From the NCBI GenBank assembly GCA_030041275.1, contig JASHOE010000213.1, forward strand, positions 1-55,462: a stretch of 55,462 nucleotides of DNA, read 5' to 3'. Positions within the stretch are counted from its first letter, which is position 1; every line of letters starts with the position of its first letter. The notes below the pieces were generated by a model. The model saw only the letters and a list, made by a program, of their open reading frames with translations. It did no database searches and had not been told where the DNA came from. Of this stretch, positions 17,215 to 26,373 are shown in pieces. The stretch is from Streptosporangiaceae bacterium (GTDB lineage: Bacteria; Actinomycetota; Actinomycetes; Streptosporangiales; Streptosporangiaceae). Made by a program: the position numbers and the translations under genes.

Positions 17215-17679
17215 TCACGGGGTCCGAATCGGCGGCCAGCGCAGTATGAACCACCAGCTCACCGCAACCTCGTTACTTGACACAAGAGCGAACCCTGGGT
17301 GGCCGCCGCCGGGGACGTCGTCACCGACGAACGCCTCGAAGTTCTGCGTGCCCACCGTGCCCTCCGAGACGGTCGCCGCGCAGGTGGTGCCTGAGGCACA
17401 CACGGCGACTTCGGTGCCGGTCGTCTCGCTGTAGATAGTGATGAAGTACGGGGTCGGGCCCACGTCGGTGTTCGTCGTCGCGGTCAGGGTGACCGGCTGC
17501 CCGATGGGCGCGAAGGACGAGCTTGCGGCGAGGGACACGGCGAAGCCGTTGCCCGCGGCGGGATGTTGTGAGGCGGCCGGCGCCGCCAGGGCTACTCCGG
17601 CCAGGCACCATACAGCGCAGGCGGCAACAGAGAACGTCGCGGCGATACAGGGCAGTGACGGGCGCGCGAGACACTTCAT
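17215..17679 (-). CDS. Secreted small protein with Ig-like fold
   Basis: Protein of 154 aa, no named family. A clear Sec signal (SVAACAVWCLAGVALAAPAAS) leads to a beta-rich domain of about 110 residues: FAPIGQPVTLTATTNTDVG, FITIYSETTG, then two cysteines in VCASGTTCAA that probably form a disulfide, ending EVAVSWWF. The order resembles bacterial Ig-like or invasin-type repeats. ATG 17679 was taken because GGAGGG sits 8 bp before it; the longer in-frame reading to 17937 has no signal peptide position that makes sense. It may act in the cell envelope. Confidence 0.7.
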   Translation of the reverse strand: MKCLARPSLPCIAATFSVAACAVWCLAGVALAAPAASQHPAAGNGFAVSLAASSSFAPIGQPVTLTATTNTDVGPTPYFITIYSETTGTEVAVCASGTTCAATVSEGTVGTQNFEAFVGDDVPGGGHPGFALVSSNEVAVSWWFILRWPPIRTP

Positions 17680-17963
17680 GATCCGATCCCTCCAGTTGGT
17701 CAGAGCTGTCAGTCGTAAGAGGCGCCAGCCGTCCCAGCACCAACAGAAATCGGGTCGCCACCTTGTCGTCGACTCGCGGACCCGCTGAGGCAGTGGGTCC
17801 TGGCCGCGGAGTGGGCCGGGCGAGGCGGAAATGTGGTTGACGGAGGGCTCGCCGAGCCTGACGATGGTGCGCATCGGTCGGCGCAGGCCGACCCGCTCAG
17901 TGAGACGAGAGGAGGCGAAATGTCTGCCCAGCTTCAAGGTCCAGCTCGGAAAGGTCGCCAGAC

Positions 17964-18362
17964 TTGTCGTTTCCTCGTTCTTTCCAGTGCGGACACTGCG
18001 GCGTAGATGTCTCGCTAGACGCCCCAGGCACCTCGCACCGGAACCACTGTCCTAGCTGCCTGTGGTCGCGGCACCTTGATCGCAACGTCCCCGGCGACCG
18101 GAAGGCTCACTGCCCGGGCGGCATGGAACCGATAGCGGTCACAATCCGCGGCGAACGCCGATGGATGCTCATTCATCGCTGTACTCACTGCGGTCGGCTG
18201 CGGATGAACCGGACTGCCGCTGACGACAACGTGCTGCTTTTGCTGCAGCTCGCCGCCATGCCGCTCGCCACGCCACCCATTCCGTATTCCAGCCCGGCCA
18301 TGCCACCTGGCAATGGGTTCAAGAACCCGGGCTGGTCGGCCAGCGAGGTGGGATCGGACTAG
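17964..18362 (+). CDS. RNHCP domain protein
   Basis: Protein of 132 aa named for its own motif. FQCGHCGVDV (zinc-finger-like CxxC), HRNHCPSCLWSRHLD (the RNHCP box), then CPGGMEP and HRCTHCGRLRMNRTAADDN form a zinc-binding core with six or more cysteines. The C-terminal 45 residues are Pro-rich and probably disordered. The function of the family is unknown. The TTG start at 17964 is the only one in frame before the first CxxC; the ribosome site is weak, so the true start is uncertain. Confidence 0.85.
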   Translation: MSFPRSFQCGHCGVDVSLDAPGTSHRNHCPSCLWSRHLDRNVPGDRKAHCPGGMEPIAVTIRGERRWMLIHRCTHCGRLRMNRTAADDNVLLLLQLAAMPLATPPIPYSSPAMPPGNGFKNPGWSASEVGSD

Positions 18363-18423
18363 GTTGCCCTGATCGCCGGGCCAGAGACCAAGAACGGGAT
18401 CGGCCGGGAGCTCGGCACGGCTG

Positions 18424-19239
18424 ATGCCTGCGTACGCTTACCACGTGACCATGCTTGCCGCCATCTTCCCGCCCAGGGCTCCCGAGCAGATCGGTCCGGT
18501 CGCCCGAGCGGCTGAGCAGGCGGGACTCGCGCAGCTGTGGATCTGGGAGGACTGCTTCAAGGAAAGCGGCATCGCGACTGCAGCCGCCATGCTGGCCACG
18601 ACCAGCCGGATGACTGTCGCCATCGGGCTCCTGCCGGTGCCGCTGCGCAACGTCGCGCTGACAGGCATGGAGATCTCGACGCTGGCCCGGCTGTTCCCAG
18701 GGCGGCTCACCGTCGGCGTCGGGCACGGAGTGCAGGACTGGATGGGCCAGGTAGGTGCCCGGGCTGAATCGCCCATGACGTTGCTTCGGGAGTACACCAC
18801 GGCGCTATCCGCCCTGCTTCGCGGCGAGCGGGTGACGACACGCGGGCAGTACGTGCGGCTGGATGACGTCGCTCTCGACTTTCCTCCCTTGGTCATGCCG
18901 TCGCTGCTGATCGGCGGGATCCGGCCGCGTACCGTCTCTTTGGCCGGGGAACTCGCCGACGGGGTGATCATGCCAGGCGGCCTGTCCCCCGACGATGTGC
19001 GCGCGGCAGCCGGTCGCTTCCGCGACGCCCGGCCGGCGGTTACCCGCGGACCCGGTGACATCGTCGTGTTCGTCGCCGTTCCGGCGGAAACACCGGCGCG
19101 GGACATCGCCGCCACCGTGAATGAGTACGGAGTGGCCGGCGCAACCCACGTCGCTGTTCTTCCCGCCGAAGACGATGCCGACGTATCCAGGTTCGCCGAC
19201 GTCCTCGGCCGCGAAGTCCGCCCGCTGGTCGCACCGTAG
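18424..19239 (+). CDS. LLM-class (luciferase-like) flavin/F420 oxidoreductase
   Basis: Protein of 271 aa with the bacterial luciferase-like TIM barrel. Readable blocks are the first strand YAYHVTMLAAIFPPRAPEQ, LWIWEDCFKESG, TSRMTVAIGLLPVPLRNVAL, the family block LTVGVGHGVQDWMGQVG, and LIGGIRPRTVSLAGELADGVIM near the C-terminus. This last block is typical of F420-dependent members in actinomycetes, which reduce or oxidise small molecules. The cofactor cannot be settled from sequence by eye. It stands alone; the 283 bases after it, to comM, hold no recognised gene. Confidence 0.9.
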   Translation: MPAYAYHVTMLAAIFPPRAPEQIGPVARAAEQAGLAQLWIWEDCFKESGIATAAAMLATTSRMTVAIGLLPVPLRNVALTGMEISTLARLFPGRLTVGVGHGVQDWMGQVGARAESPMTLLREYTTALSALLRGERVTTRGQYVRLDDVALDFPPLVMPSLLIGGIRPRTVSLAGELADGVIMPGGLSPDDVRAAAGRFRDARPAVTRGPGDIVVFVAVPAETPARDIAATVNEYGVAGATHVAVLPAEDDADVSRFADVLGREVRPLVAP

Positions 19240-19522
19240 GCCCACATGCTGGTCGATTAGCCGGCCCAACTGCCCTCGGCAGTGGATAGACGGACGCGCC
19301 GGCACGAGGGCCCTCGTCGAGAGGCGGCTAGCCGCTGACCGGGTGGTGCGCCGGACACCAGCCGCGTCGCGGTGATGGCGCGCATTGCAGCAGTCGCTGA
19401 CGACACTGTGGCACTGATATCCACAACGCTCAGACAGGGACTGGTGGCGGTCCACAACTGGCTCACTGACGACGGCTAACGGGCTTGATCTGCTGCATTG
19501 TCGGCGCCGGAGGTGGTGTCCG

Positions 19523-21085
19523 ATGGCGCTCGCCCGGACTTATGCGATCGCTCTGGCCGGCGTGCAGGGTCACGTCGTTGAGATCGAGGCCGACATCGAG
19601 AACGGGCTAGTCGCGTTGTTTCTGGTCGGGTTGCCGGACACCGCGCTGCGGGAAGCGCGCGACCGGATCAGGTCGGCGATCACCAACTCCAGGCAGTCGT
19701 GGCCGCAGCGCCGGGTGACGGTTGGCCTGTCGCCGGCCAGCCTGCCGAAACGCGGTTCGGCATTTGACCTGAGCATCGCGATAGCGGTCCTGGCCGCGGA
19801 CGGCGTGCTGCCGAAGGAGCGCGTCAGCGGCACGGTGTTCCTCGGGGAGCTGGGCCTCGACGGACGGCTGCGCCCGGTTCCCGGCGTGCTCCCGTCGGTG
19901 GCAGGGGCGGCGGCCGCCGGGTTCACCCGAGTGGTCGTCCCGCCGGAGAACGCGGCCGAGGCGCTGCTCGTCCCGGCCATCCAGGCGATCTCGGCGCGGA
20001 GCCTGCGGGCCCTGATCGACTGGCTGCGCGGCGAGCTGTCCGCGTCGCCGGGGCCCGATGTCCAGGTGCTGGAATCCGGCGCCGGCCTCGCGGCCGCGCC
20101 GGACCGAGCCGTGACGAACACCCGGTCACTGGACCTGGCCGACGTCGCAGGCCAGCCGGTCGCGCGGCGGGCCGCCGAGATCTGCGCCGCTGGGGGCCAC
20201 CACCTGCTGCTGCTCGGCCAGCCGGGTGTCGGAAAGACGATGATCGCGGAGCGGCTGCCGACGATCATGCCGAGTCTTGAGCCGACCGCAGCGCTGGAAG
20301 TCAGCGCCATCCACTCGGTAGCCGGGACGCTGCAACCTGGCCAGCCGCTCGTGATCGCACCGCCGTTCTGCGCGCCGCATCACACCGCGACCAAGGCAGC
20401 CATCGTCGGCGGCGGGAGCGGCATCATCCGGCCGGGCGCGGCATCGCTCGCGCACCACGGCTGTCTGTTCCTCGACGAAGCCCCTGAGTTCAACCGGGAC
20501 GTGCTCGACGCTCTTCGGCAGCCACTTGAGTCTGGCGAGGTTGTCATCGCCCGCTCCGGGATGACTGCTCGCTTCCCTGCCCGGTTCACGCTGGTGTTAG
20601 CCGCGAACCCGTGTCCCTGCGCAAAAACCGCCACGGCCGGGTCAGCCTGCACGTGCGCTCCGCTGGCCCGTCGGCGCTACCTCGCCAGGTTGTCCGGGCC
20701 GTTGCTGGATCGCGTTGACGTCAAGGTTGAGTTACTCCCCGTCAGCCGGGCCGAGCTACTCAGCGATCGCAAACTCGCCGAGCCCTCCGGTGTCGTGGCT
20801 GCCAGGGTCGCGGTGGCACGCAAGCGCGCCGCACGGAGGCTGGCGAGCACGCCATGGCGGCTCAACGCCGAGGTGCCGGGCAGCGAGCTCCGCAGAACCT
20901 TCCGGCCCGTCGAAGGCGCGCTGACGCCGCTGGAGCGAGCGATGGATCTTGGCCAGGTGAGCGCCCGCGGGGCCGATCGCATTATCCGCATGTCCTGGAC
21001 GCTCGCCGATCTAGCCGGGCAGCCGCGGCCGGGTCGCGCGGAGATCAGCGCCGCCCTTGGCATGTGGTTGGGCGCCGGCATGTGA
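19523..21085 (+). CDS. comM: YifB/ComM family Mg-chelatase-like AAA+ ATPase
   Basis: Protein of 520 aa, full length. The N-terminal Lon-protease-like ChlI fold (GVQGHVVEIEADIENGL, LVGLPDTALREARDRIRSA, SPASLPKRGSAFDL) leads to an AAA+ domain with Walker A GQPGVGKT (K238), Walker B LFLDEAPEF and a zinc-like NPCPC...C.C cluster, then the C-terminal Mg_chelatase_C region. In naturally competent bacteria ComM is a branch-migration helicase for integrating donor DNA. GGAGGTGG lies 7 bp before ATG. In most actinomycetes dprA follows directly; here dprA is 28 kb away at 49406. Confidence 0.93.
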   Translation: MALARTYAIALAGVQGHVVEIEADIENGLVALFLVGLPDTALREARDRIRSAITNSRQSWPQRRVTVGLSPASLPKRGSAFDLSIAIAVLAADGVLPKERVSGTVFLGELGLDGRLRPVPGVLPSVAGAAAAGFTRVVVPPENAAEALLVPAIQAISARSLRALIDWLRGELSASPGPDVQVLESGAGLAAAPDRAVTNTRSLDLADVAGQPVARRAAEICAAGGHHLLLLGQPGVGKTMIAERLPTIMPSLEPTAALEVSAIHSVAGTLQPGQPLVIAPPFCAPHHTATKAAIVGGGSGIIRPGAASLAHHGCLFLDEAPEFNRDVLDALRQPLESGEVVIARSGMTARFPARFTLVLAANPCPCAKTATAGSACTCAPLARRRYLARLSGPLLDRVDVKVELLPVSRAELLSDRKLAEPSGVVAARVAVARKRAARRLASTPWRLNAEVPGSELRRTFRPVEGALTPLERAMDLGQVSARGADRIIRMSWTLADLAGQPRPGRAEISAALGMWLGAGM

Positions 21086-21131
21086 GACGCGGACGAGACC
21101 GGCGACTGGCCAGTCGAGCGCTCCTGCATGC

Positions 21132-22025
21132 TCACAGTTCAAGACGCATGCCGATGGGCGTGACCTCTGGGATGTCACCCGTGGCGATAACAGGCCGGGC
21201 GAGCGCGCCCAGAGCGTCGGCTAGCTGCAGGAGCTGCTTGTCATCGAGGGCGTCATACGCGGTCAGGGCGAGGCGGTCGGTGCGATCTTCCACCTCGGCT
21301 TTCATGTCCTTGCCACGGGTTGTGAGCTTGCCGTCAGAGCCGACCAGGCCGCGATCGATGAGACCCGCGGACACGCTGGCCCACTCTGCGTCGTCGTAGT
21401 GGCGGGCTACCTCGAATACCTCGCGCGGAACTAGGCCAGCTGCGGCCTGAAGGACATTCGCCTCACGACCGCCTACTCCGGCGGCAGTCAAAGCAGCGAC
21501 GTGCCCGTCGCCTCGGTGCTCCCGCAGCAGCGTGCATGCATGCCACAAGGCCGCAGTCGGCTCCGCTGGCCACGGGAGTGCCCGGTTGGCGGCGAACAGG
21601 GCACGGCCTTCCATCGGCGCCGACTCGGCCGCCGCGCGACCTAGCGCCGCCGCCGTCTCGACGGCTCCGGCGAGATTGCTGCCCGCGAACGCTCGCTGCA
21701 GCGCCGCCGCCGCGCTTCGCTCACGTGCCGCCAGCGCCGCGCTGGGAGGAGCGAAGGACCAGGCGTCCGGTATTGCCCTGCTCACGTGCGTGATCGAGAA
21801 GTTGTAGAAGGTCGCGAGTACGATTTCCGCCCCGACCGGACCCAGCGGCGCGGCCCGGCCAGCAAAGTAACCCATCCAGAACCCCTTGTACCCGGCACCA
21901 GACAGTGCGGTACGAGCCTCTGGCGAGAAGTACGTGACACCATGGATCACTTCGAGCCGCGACCACAACTGGCGAGCCATCTGCGCATCTCGGGTCACCA
22001 GAGCAGTGTGCCTCGCCCCTGCCAC
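21132..22025 (-). CDS. SCO6745-like helical protein
   Basis: Protein of 297 aa that I recognise as the SCO6745 family by its N-terminus (LWSRLEVIHGVTYFSPEA...GYKGFWMGYFAGRAAPLG) and by its C-terminal winged-helix-like part (YDDAEWASVSAGLIDRGLV...TRGKD). The last 60 residues, with ALTAYDALDD, are also typical. Such proteins resemble MarR-type regulators with an extended N-terminal domain, but no target is known. The GTG start at 22025 has no clear ribosome site; internal GTG or ATG starts within the first 17 codons are possible. It is convergent to comM, with 46 bp between stops. Confidence 0.8.
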   Translation of the reverse strand: MAGARHTALVTRDAQMARQLWSRLEVIHGVTYFSPEARTALSGAGYKGFWMGYFAGRAAPLGPVGAEIVLATFYNFSITHVSRAIPDAWSFAPPSAALAARERSAAAALQRAFAGSNLAGAVETAAALGRAAAESAPMEGRALFAANRALPWPAEPTAALWHACTLLREHRGDGHVAALTAAGVGGREANVLQAAAGLVPREVFEVARHYDDAEWASVSAGLIDRGLVGSDGKLTTRGKDMKAEVEDRTDRLALTAYDALDDKQLLQLADALGALARPVIATGDIPEVTPIGMRLEL

Positions 22026-22091
22026 GACGACAACTGGGACGACTCCGACGGAACGAAGAGTTACGCCCTGCCCAGCCGTGCATCAAGCGGG

Positions 22092-22748
22092 CTAGCCGTG
22101 CACCACGTCCGTGTGGTGGCAGAAGTGGACACGGGCCGGGGACAGCGCGCGCATCCGGTTCACCGAGGCGTGCCAGGAGTCCTCGTCGGCGGCCTGGCCG
22201 GGGGGCAGCGGGCCGGGCTCTGGCCGGTACTGGCGGGGCGTGTAGGCGGCGTCGCCGATCAGCAGGTCCGGGCCGCCGTCCTCGGCGGCGACCAGCACCG
22301 ACTGGTGACCGGAGGTGTGCCCTGGGGTGCTGATGACCGACAGGCCGGGCCGGATCTCGGCGTCCCCGTCCAGGAGCTCGAAGCTGGCGTTCTGGAAGTC
22401 AAACCAGTCATACAGACCGGGTGACTCGCGCCTGCACCGGTCAAGCTCGGCCCGCTGCAGGTAAAAGGCAGCGTGCTTGAACACCGCGTTCTGGCCGCAG
22501 TGGTCGAAGTGCAGGTGCGTATTGATGACCAGATCGATGTCACCAGGGACCAGGCCGAGGCCGGCCAGGGCGTCGGCCGCGGTGATGTTCACCACCTCCC
22601 AGTCCCGGATCAGGTCGGGTGGCCCGCCGACTCCCGTGTCGACCAGGACGGCGCCGCCGGGATAGGTGACCACGAAGCCGTGCACCGGCCACGCATCTGC
22701 GCCGCCGGGGGTCGCTCCCAGATGCAGCCTCTTGACCTCAAGTGACAC
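22092..22748 (-). CDS. Metallo-beta-lactamase-fold hydrolase (lactonase-like)
   Basis: Protein of 218 aa. It carries the dinuclear zinc motif HLHFDHCG, then TPGHTSGHQSV, GDAAY and the C-terminal CHHTDVV, in the order seen in N-acyl homoserine lactonases and related MBL hydrolases. GTG 22748 behind AAAGGGGCGG is preferred over the longer reading to 22820, whose N-terminus is a low-complexity GC-rich string. The substrate is not determined. It is followed on the same strand, after 66 bp, by the SCO6745-like gene. Confidence 0.88.
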   Translation of the reverse strand: MSLEVKRLHLGATPGGADAWPVHGFVVTYPGGAVLVDTGVGGPPDLIRDWEVVNITAADALAGLGLVPGDIDLVINTHLHFDHCGQNAVFKHAAFYLQRAELDRCRRESPGLYDWFDFQNASFELLDGDAEIRPGLSVISTPGHTSGHQSVLVAAEDGGPDLLIGDAAYTPRQYRPEPGPLPPGQAADEDSWHASVNRMRALSPARVHFCHHTDVVHG

Positions 22749-22865
22749 CGTCCGCCGCCCCTTTCCTCGCCCGCGCGCGCCGTCCCATCCTGGCAGCAGC
22801 GGCCGACCGGGTCCAGGCACCCGCTCCGGGCATCGCGGACTCCTGGGGCATTGCGATGACGGCGC

Positions 22866-23666
22866 TCAGCTCGCTGCCGGCTCGATCGTGATGGACCCAA
22901 TCTTGGTCGTGGCGGTGATAGTCCGTGGCGCTGCCGTGTCCTGGGTGACCCGGACCGCGATGTGACCCACCGTGGCGCTGGTGACCACGTCGTAGGAGAC
23001 GTTGCTTGGCACCCGCAGGATCACGGCGCCGATGTCGGTGATCGCGGACACTGCGGCCGGGGTCGCGGAGAAAGCGACGTCGATTTCGCCGGTCGACACG
23101 CGCAGGGTGGCATGGGCCGAGGACAGGTGCTGGCCGATGATCGAGCCCGCCTTGGTTGTTGCCTCGACCGGTCCCGACAAAGAGCTGAGGTCGATCTGGC
23201 CCGCATTGACGGTCACGATGACCTGGCCCGTCAGCGCGCTGAGCCGAACGGTGCCGAGGTCGTCGCTGATGCGCACGGTGGTCGCTCGCGGGACGGTGAT
23301 GGCGTAACTCACGCTGCAGACCTCGTGCACAGCGCAGTGGCTGGTCAGGCTCAGAGTGCCTGCCGCGAGTCGATGTCTGATGGTCGGCGCCGGACCGCGG
23401 AAAACGTCGTGCTGGGTGACCGAGATCTCGACGCCATTCCCGGCGGTGACCCGGACGTCACCCACGTGCGCGGTGACGACCAGTGTGCGCACGTGACCGC
23501 GGACCGAGTAGCTTCTGCTGTCGGTCTGCGTGGTTGCGGTGCTGCTGCTGTGACAGCCAGCGAGAGCCGAGACGGTAGCTGCGGCGGCCAGAAATGCCCC
23601 AACTGTCCGGCGCTGTGCGCGGTGCGCAGAGCTGCCACATCGCTCAGTCGGTCTCCGTGCGGCCAT
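22866..23666 (-). CDS. DUF4097-type beta-repeat lipoprotein
   Basis: Protein of 266 aa. An N-terminal signal with lipobox LAGC (Cys near residue 38) is followed by a Ser/Thr linker and a DUF4097 adhesin-like right-handed beta helix. Short repeated strands are TLVVTAHVGDVRVTAG, VRISDDLGTVRLSALTG, VTVNAGQIDLSSLSG, ATTKAGSIIG and VSTGEIDVAFS. Two cysteines (SHCAVHEVC) sit in one loop. It is predicted on the outer face of the membrane; function unknown, with envelope-stress reporting proposed for some relatives. Confidence 0.85.
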   Translation of the reverse strand: MAARRPTERCGSSAHRAQRRTVGAFLAAAATVSALAGCHSSSTATTQTDSRSYSVRGHVRTLVVTAHVGDVRVTAGNGVEISVTQHDVFRGPAPTIRHRLAAGTLSLTSHCAVHEVCSVSYAITVPRATTVRISDDLGTVRLSALTGQVIVTVNAGQIDLSSLSGPVEATTKAGSIIGQHLSSAHATLRVSTGEIDVAFSATPAAVSAITDIGAVILRVPSNVSYDVVTSATVGHIAVRVTQDTAAPRTITATTKIGSITIEPAAS

Positions 23667-23789
23667 GACGTCAAGCCCGCCAGCTGCGATTGGTTGAGCC
23701 CCCGAGCCGAAGGTCCGCGGGTGCCAGGTGTCACCCCGCCAAGCAGGTCGGCTGCAGACACCCTATCCGCATGAGGGGCGTCACGGCGC

Positions 23790-23839
23790 GGGCTGGCCTC
23801 GCGACTGGTGTATCGGGCTGGCCTCGAGACCGGTGTATA
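23790..23839 (+). repeat. Two tandem 25-bp repeats before the threonine aldolase gene
   Basis: Units 23790-23814 and 23815-23839 begin GGGCTGGCCTCG and end GGTGTAT(C/A); 22 of 25 bases match. The second unit runs into TATAGGGT, which could be a -10 element. The unit length of about two and a half helix turns suits an operator pair or local duplication. Confidence 0.6.
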
Positions 23840-23918
23840 GGGTCTGACCTGCGCCCGGAATGACTAGATTTCCTTACAGGCGACGCAGTGCTGATCTCTT
23901 GAGTGGAGCTGGCTGGGA

Positions 23919-24992
23919 ATGTCTGAGCGCGAAGAGCTGATGGCACTTCGGCAGCGGTGCACCAGGTCAATCGGTGGCCACCCGCCGGCGACCGCGGCGG
24001 CGATGCTGGCCGCTATCCCTGCCGACACCGTGATGGACAACTACGGCCAGGGGGGCGTGGTTGCCGACCTGGAGGCGGAGATTTGCCGACTACTGGGCAA
24101 GCCTGCGGCCGCGTTCCATCCCTCTGGGGTCATGGGTCAGCAGTCGGTGCTGCGGGTGCACGCAGACGCCCGCAATCGCCGGACTGTCATCTTTCACCCG
24201 ATGTGCCACCTTGACCAGCACGAGGAACAGGCATACCAGCGGCTCCACGGGCTGGTGGGCAGGCCGGCCGGACAGCGGGACCGACTCATCACGATGGACG
24301 ATCTGAGCGCGGTCGCCGAGCCGCCTGCTGCGCTGCTGCTCGAGCTGCCGCAACGCGACATCGGCGGCCAGCAGCCAGAGTGGGACGATCTGGTGGCGCA
24401 GGTCGACTGGGCCCACGAGCGCGGTGCTGCAGCGCACCTGGACGGGGCGCGGCTGTGGGAGTCGTCGGCGGGGTACGGTCGGTCGCCGGCTGAGATCTCG
24501 GCCGTGTTCGACACGGTCTACGTGTCCTTCTACAAGGGGATCGGGGCGCTCGCGGGGTGCTGCGTTGCCGGGCCAGCGGACGTCATCGAGCAGGTCCGCG
24601 AGTGGCGGAAGCGCATGGGCGGAACCTTGTACGGGTTGTGGCCGAATGCGGCGTCCGCGCTGACGCTGCTGCCGGAGCGGCTGCCGAAGTTCCCCCGGTA
24701 TCTCGATCACGCCCGCGCGACCGCGGCCCAGCTATCAGGCATTCCGGGCATTACCGTCATCCCCGATCCGCCGCAGGTGCCGATGATGCACCTGCTCTTG
24801 CGGGTGCCCAAGGAGGACTACGTCAAGGCCGCCCGATGCCTCGCTGAAGAGCAAGGCATCTGGGCTTCGCCGTTCTGCGCGCCGACCCCGGATCCCGCGG
24901 TCCAGCGGCTGGAACTCAGCGTGGGCGACGCCACGCTGGAGTTCACGCCAGCAGAGATAGCCGGAATCTTCGCCCGGCTGCTTGGCCGCTGA
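23919..24992 (+). CDS. Threonine aldolase-family PLP enzyme
   Basis: Protein of 357 aa in the beta-eliminating lyase/threonine aldolase fold. It predicts retro-aldol cleavage of a beta-hydroxy amino acid (L- or D-threonine type) to glycine and an aldehyde. Evidence: DNYGQGG near the start, AAAFHPSGVMGQQSVL, the PLP Asp in HLDGARLWES, the Schiff-base lysine K206 in SFYKGIGALAG, and a C-terminal HLLLRVP domain. Length is normal. It stands between an envelope lipoprotein gene and a small hypothetical gene, with tandem repeats upstream. No RiPP role is claimed, although it lies 5 kb from that cluster. Confidence 0.88.
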   Translation: MSEREELMALRQRCTRSIGGHPPATAAAMLAAIPADTVMDNYGQGGVVADLEAEICRLLGKPAAAFHPSGVMGQQSVLRVHADARNRRTVIFHPMCHLDQHEEQAYQRLHGLVGRPAGQRDRLITMDDLSAVAEPPAALLLELPQRDIGGQQPEWDDLVAQVDWAHERGAAAHLDGARLWESSAGYGRSPAEISAVFDTVYVSFYKGIGALAGCCVAGPADVIEQVREWRKRMGGTLYGLWPNAASALTLLPERLPKFPRYLDHARATAAQLSGIPGITVIPDPPQVPMMHLLLRVPKEDYVKAARCLAEEQGIWASPFCAPTPDPAVQRLELSVGDATLEFTPAEIAGIFARLLGR

Positions 24993-25068
24993 CCCGTTGG
25001 CCATCTCAGCAACGCCAAAGCGGCCGGCGGGCCGCCGCAGCTCCGGGAAGCCCCGGCAGTCAGCAAGC

Positions 25069-25371
25069 TCAGGCCGCCTCGCGGACGGGCAGCAGGTCGG
25101 CGCCCGCCGGTGCGGTGGTGGCTGGCATGGCAGTCGGGAAGTACAGGCAGCTGCACAGGTCATCGACTAGGTGCCGGATCCAGCGCATACGCTCGGCTGC
25201 TTCGTCGGGGTGGTGGCCGAATTCCTCGGCCACGCAGCTGGTACAGCCGGCCGCACCCAGACGGTGGACGGTGCTGCCGATCGAATCCGCCACAGTCTCG
25301 GCCGTCAGCGTGTCGGAGGGCTGTAGTGGTGAGGCGAACAGCGCGTCGCAGACGCCCGCATTTACATGCAT
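25069..25371 (-). CDS. Conserved hypothetical protein with two Cys pairs
   Basis: Protein of 100 aa if ATG 25371 is used. It has a helical core (TAETVADSIGSTVHRLGAAGCTSCVAEEFGHHPDEAAERMRWIRHLVDDLCSC) with CTSC and CSC and the motif EFGHHPDEAAERMRW. I have seen a similar pattern in short actinobacterial proteins but know no function. The start is uncertain, since the frame stays open to 25503 and GGAGG lies 14 bases before ATG. A CRP-like palindrome stands about 120 bp upstream. Confidence 0.6.
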   Translation of the reverse strand: MHVNAGVCDALFASPLQPSDTLTAETVADSIGSTVHRLGAAGCTSCVAEEFGHHPDEAAERMRWIRHLVDDLCSCLYFPTAMPATTAPAGADLLPVREAA

Positions 25372-25488
25372 CCTGGACAAGTTGGCCTCCGGGGGAATTG
25401 CATACTGAGGGGACGAATGTCGCTCGCCACTGTCGGGGGCAGCAGCGCTTACCAGTGAGTAGGATGCGACGGCGCACGGTTTGGTTCC

Positions 25489-25504
25489 GGTGATCTGGAT
25501 CACA
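25489..25504 (-). promoter_or_regulatory. CRP/FNR-like palindrome
   Basis: On the minus strand TGTGATCCAGATCACC contains the perfect inverted repeat GTGATC-CA-GATCAC and fits the CRP consensus TGTGA-N6-TCACA at nine of ten positions. It lies between the small minus-strand gene and the decayed MFS gene and would regulate the former. Confidence 0.55.
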
Positions 25505-25551
25505 TGTCGACGCTCAAGGCGGCAGCGGCCCCCGTAGGGTCGCTGCGTTAA

Positions 25552-26373
25552 TCGTGCGGAACGCTCGCTGCCGGCACCATCCCGTTGCTGGTGCTCTCAC
25601 GTCCTGTTGGCCGGCTGGTCGACTCGCACGACTCCCGGCATCTTCTCGTTGCCGCCGGCGTGCTCGAGGTGGCGTGCACAGTGCCGCTGGTCTTCGTGCA
25701 CTCGGTCGTGGTCATGGTCGTGCTCGTCGCACTGCTGGGCGCGGCCGCATCGGTGGCGGCAACCGCGTGGTCCGCGCTGGTCGGCACGCGGCGGACCCCG
25801 GCAACGCTCGGTTCGGCTGGTGGTCAGGCCCGCGCCCGAGGTGGCTCCGAGATCTTGCGCACCGACTCAGTTCTCGCACCGCTCGTCATTGGCCTGGTGG
25901 TTCTGGTCCTGTTGGTCGGCATGGTCGATGTGGTACTCGTCTTCCTGGTCAGGGCCACGCTGCACGCCGGGGGCGCCTGGTACGGGGTAGCCGAGGCCGG
26001 CGTCACCTGCGCAGCCCTCGCCCCGTTCGCCGTGGTCCCCGCAGTCTGGATGCTTGCGCCGCTGTCGGTGCTGGGCGGGATCGGGACCGGGTACGCGAAC
26101 GTGAGCTTCTCGACCTTGCTCGTCCGCCCAACGCCTGATGCGGAGCGCGGCCGGGTCTCCGCGGCGGCCAGCGCCGCCGTCGGCGGTGCGCAGGGTGTGT
26201 CGCTACTGGCTGGAGGGGCGGTCGCCCCCGCGCTCAGCCCGCGAGCAATTTACGCGATGGCAGGCCTGCTCGGTGTGGCCGTCGCGGTCGCGCTCGGCGT
26301 GTTCTCCGCAGTCAGGGCGATCAGAATCGGCCGCCCGGTGCTCCCTCGGCCCGAAGAGTCGCTCACCAGTTGA
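25552..26373 (+). pseudogene. MFS transporter remnant, truncated and internally deleted but still in frame
   Basis: The open frame begins right after an in-frame TAA at 25549. It reads CGTLAAGTIPLLVLSRPVGRLVDSHDSRHLLV, an MFS loop (GRLVDSHDSR is the family A-motif) without the first 50 or so residues. Later blocks of an MFS protein follow (ALVGTRRTP, then ILRTDSVLAPLVIGLVVLVLLVGMVDVVLVFLV, then ERGRVSAAASAAVGGAQGVSL). At the joins near 25790 and 26010 segments of helices seem missing. About 270 residues remain of roughly 400. No ribosome site is present. Confidence 0.7.

Noticed and set aside
19375..19479. 34-codon frame ending VHNWLTDDG before comM
   Set aside because: No ribosome site or family; expected yraN is not present here either.
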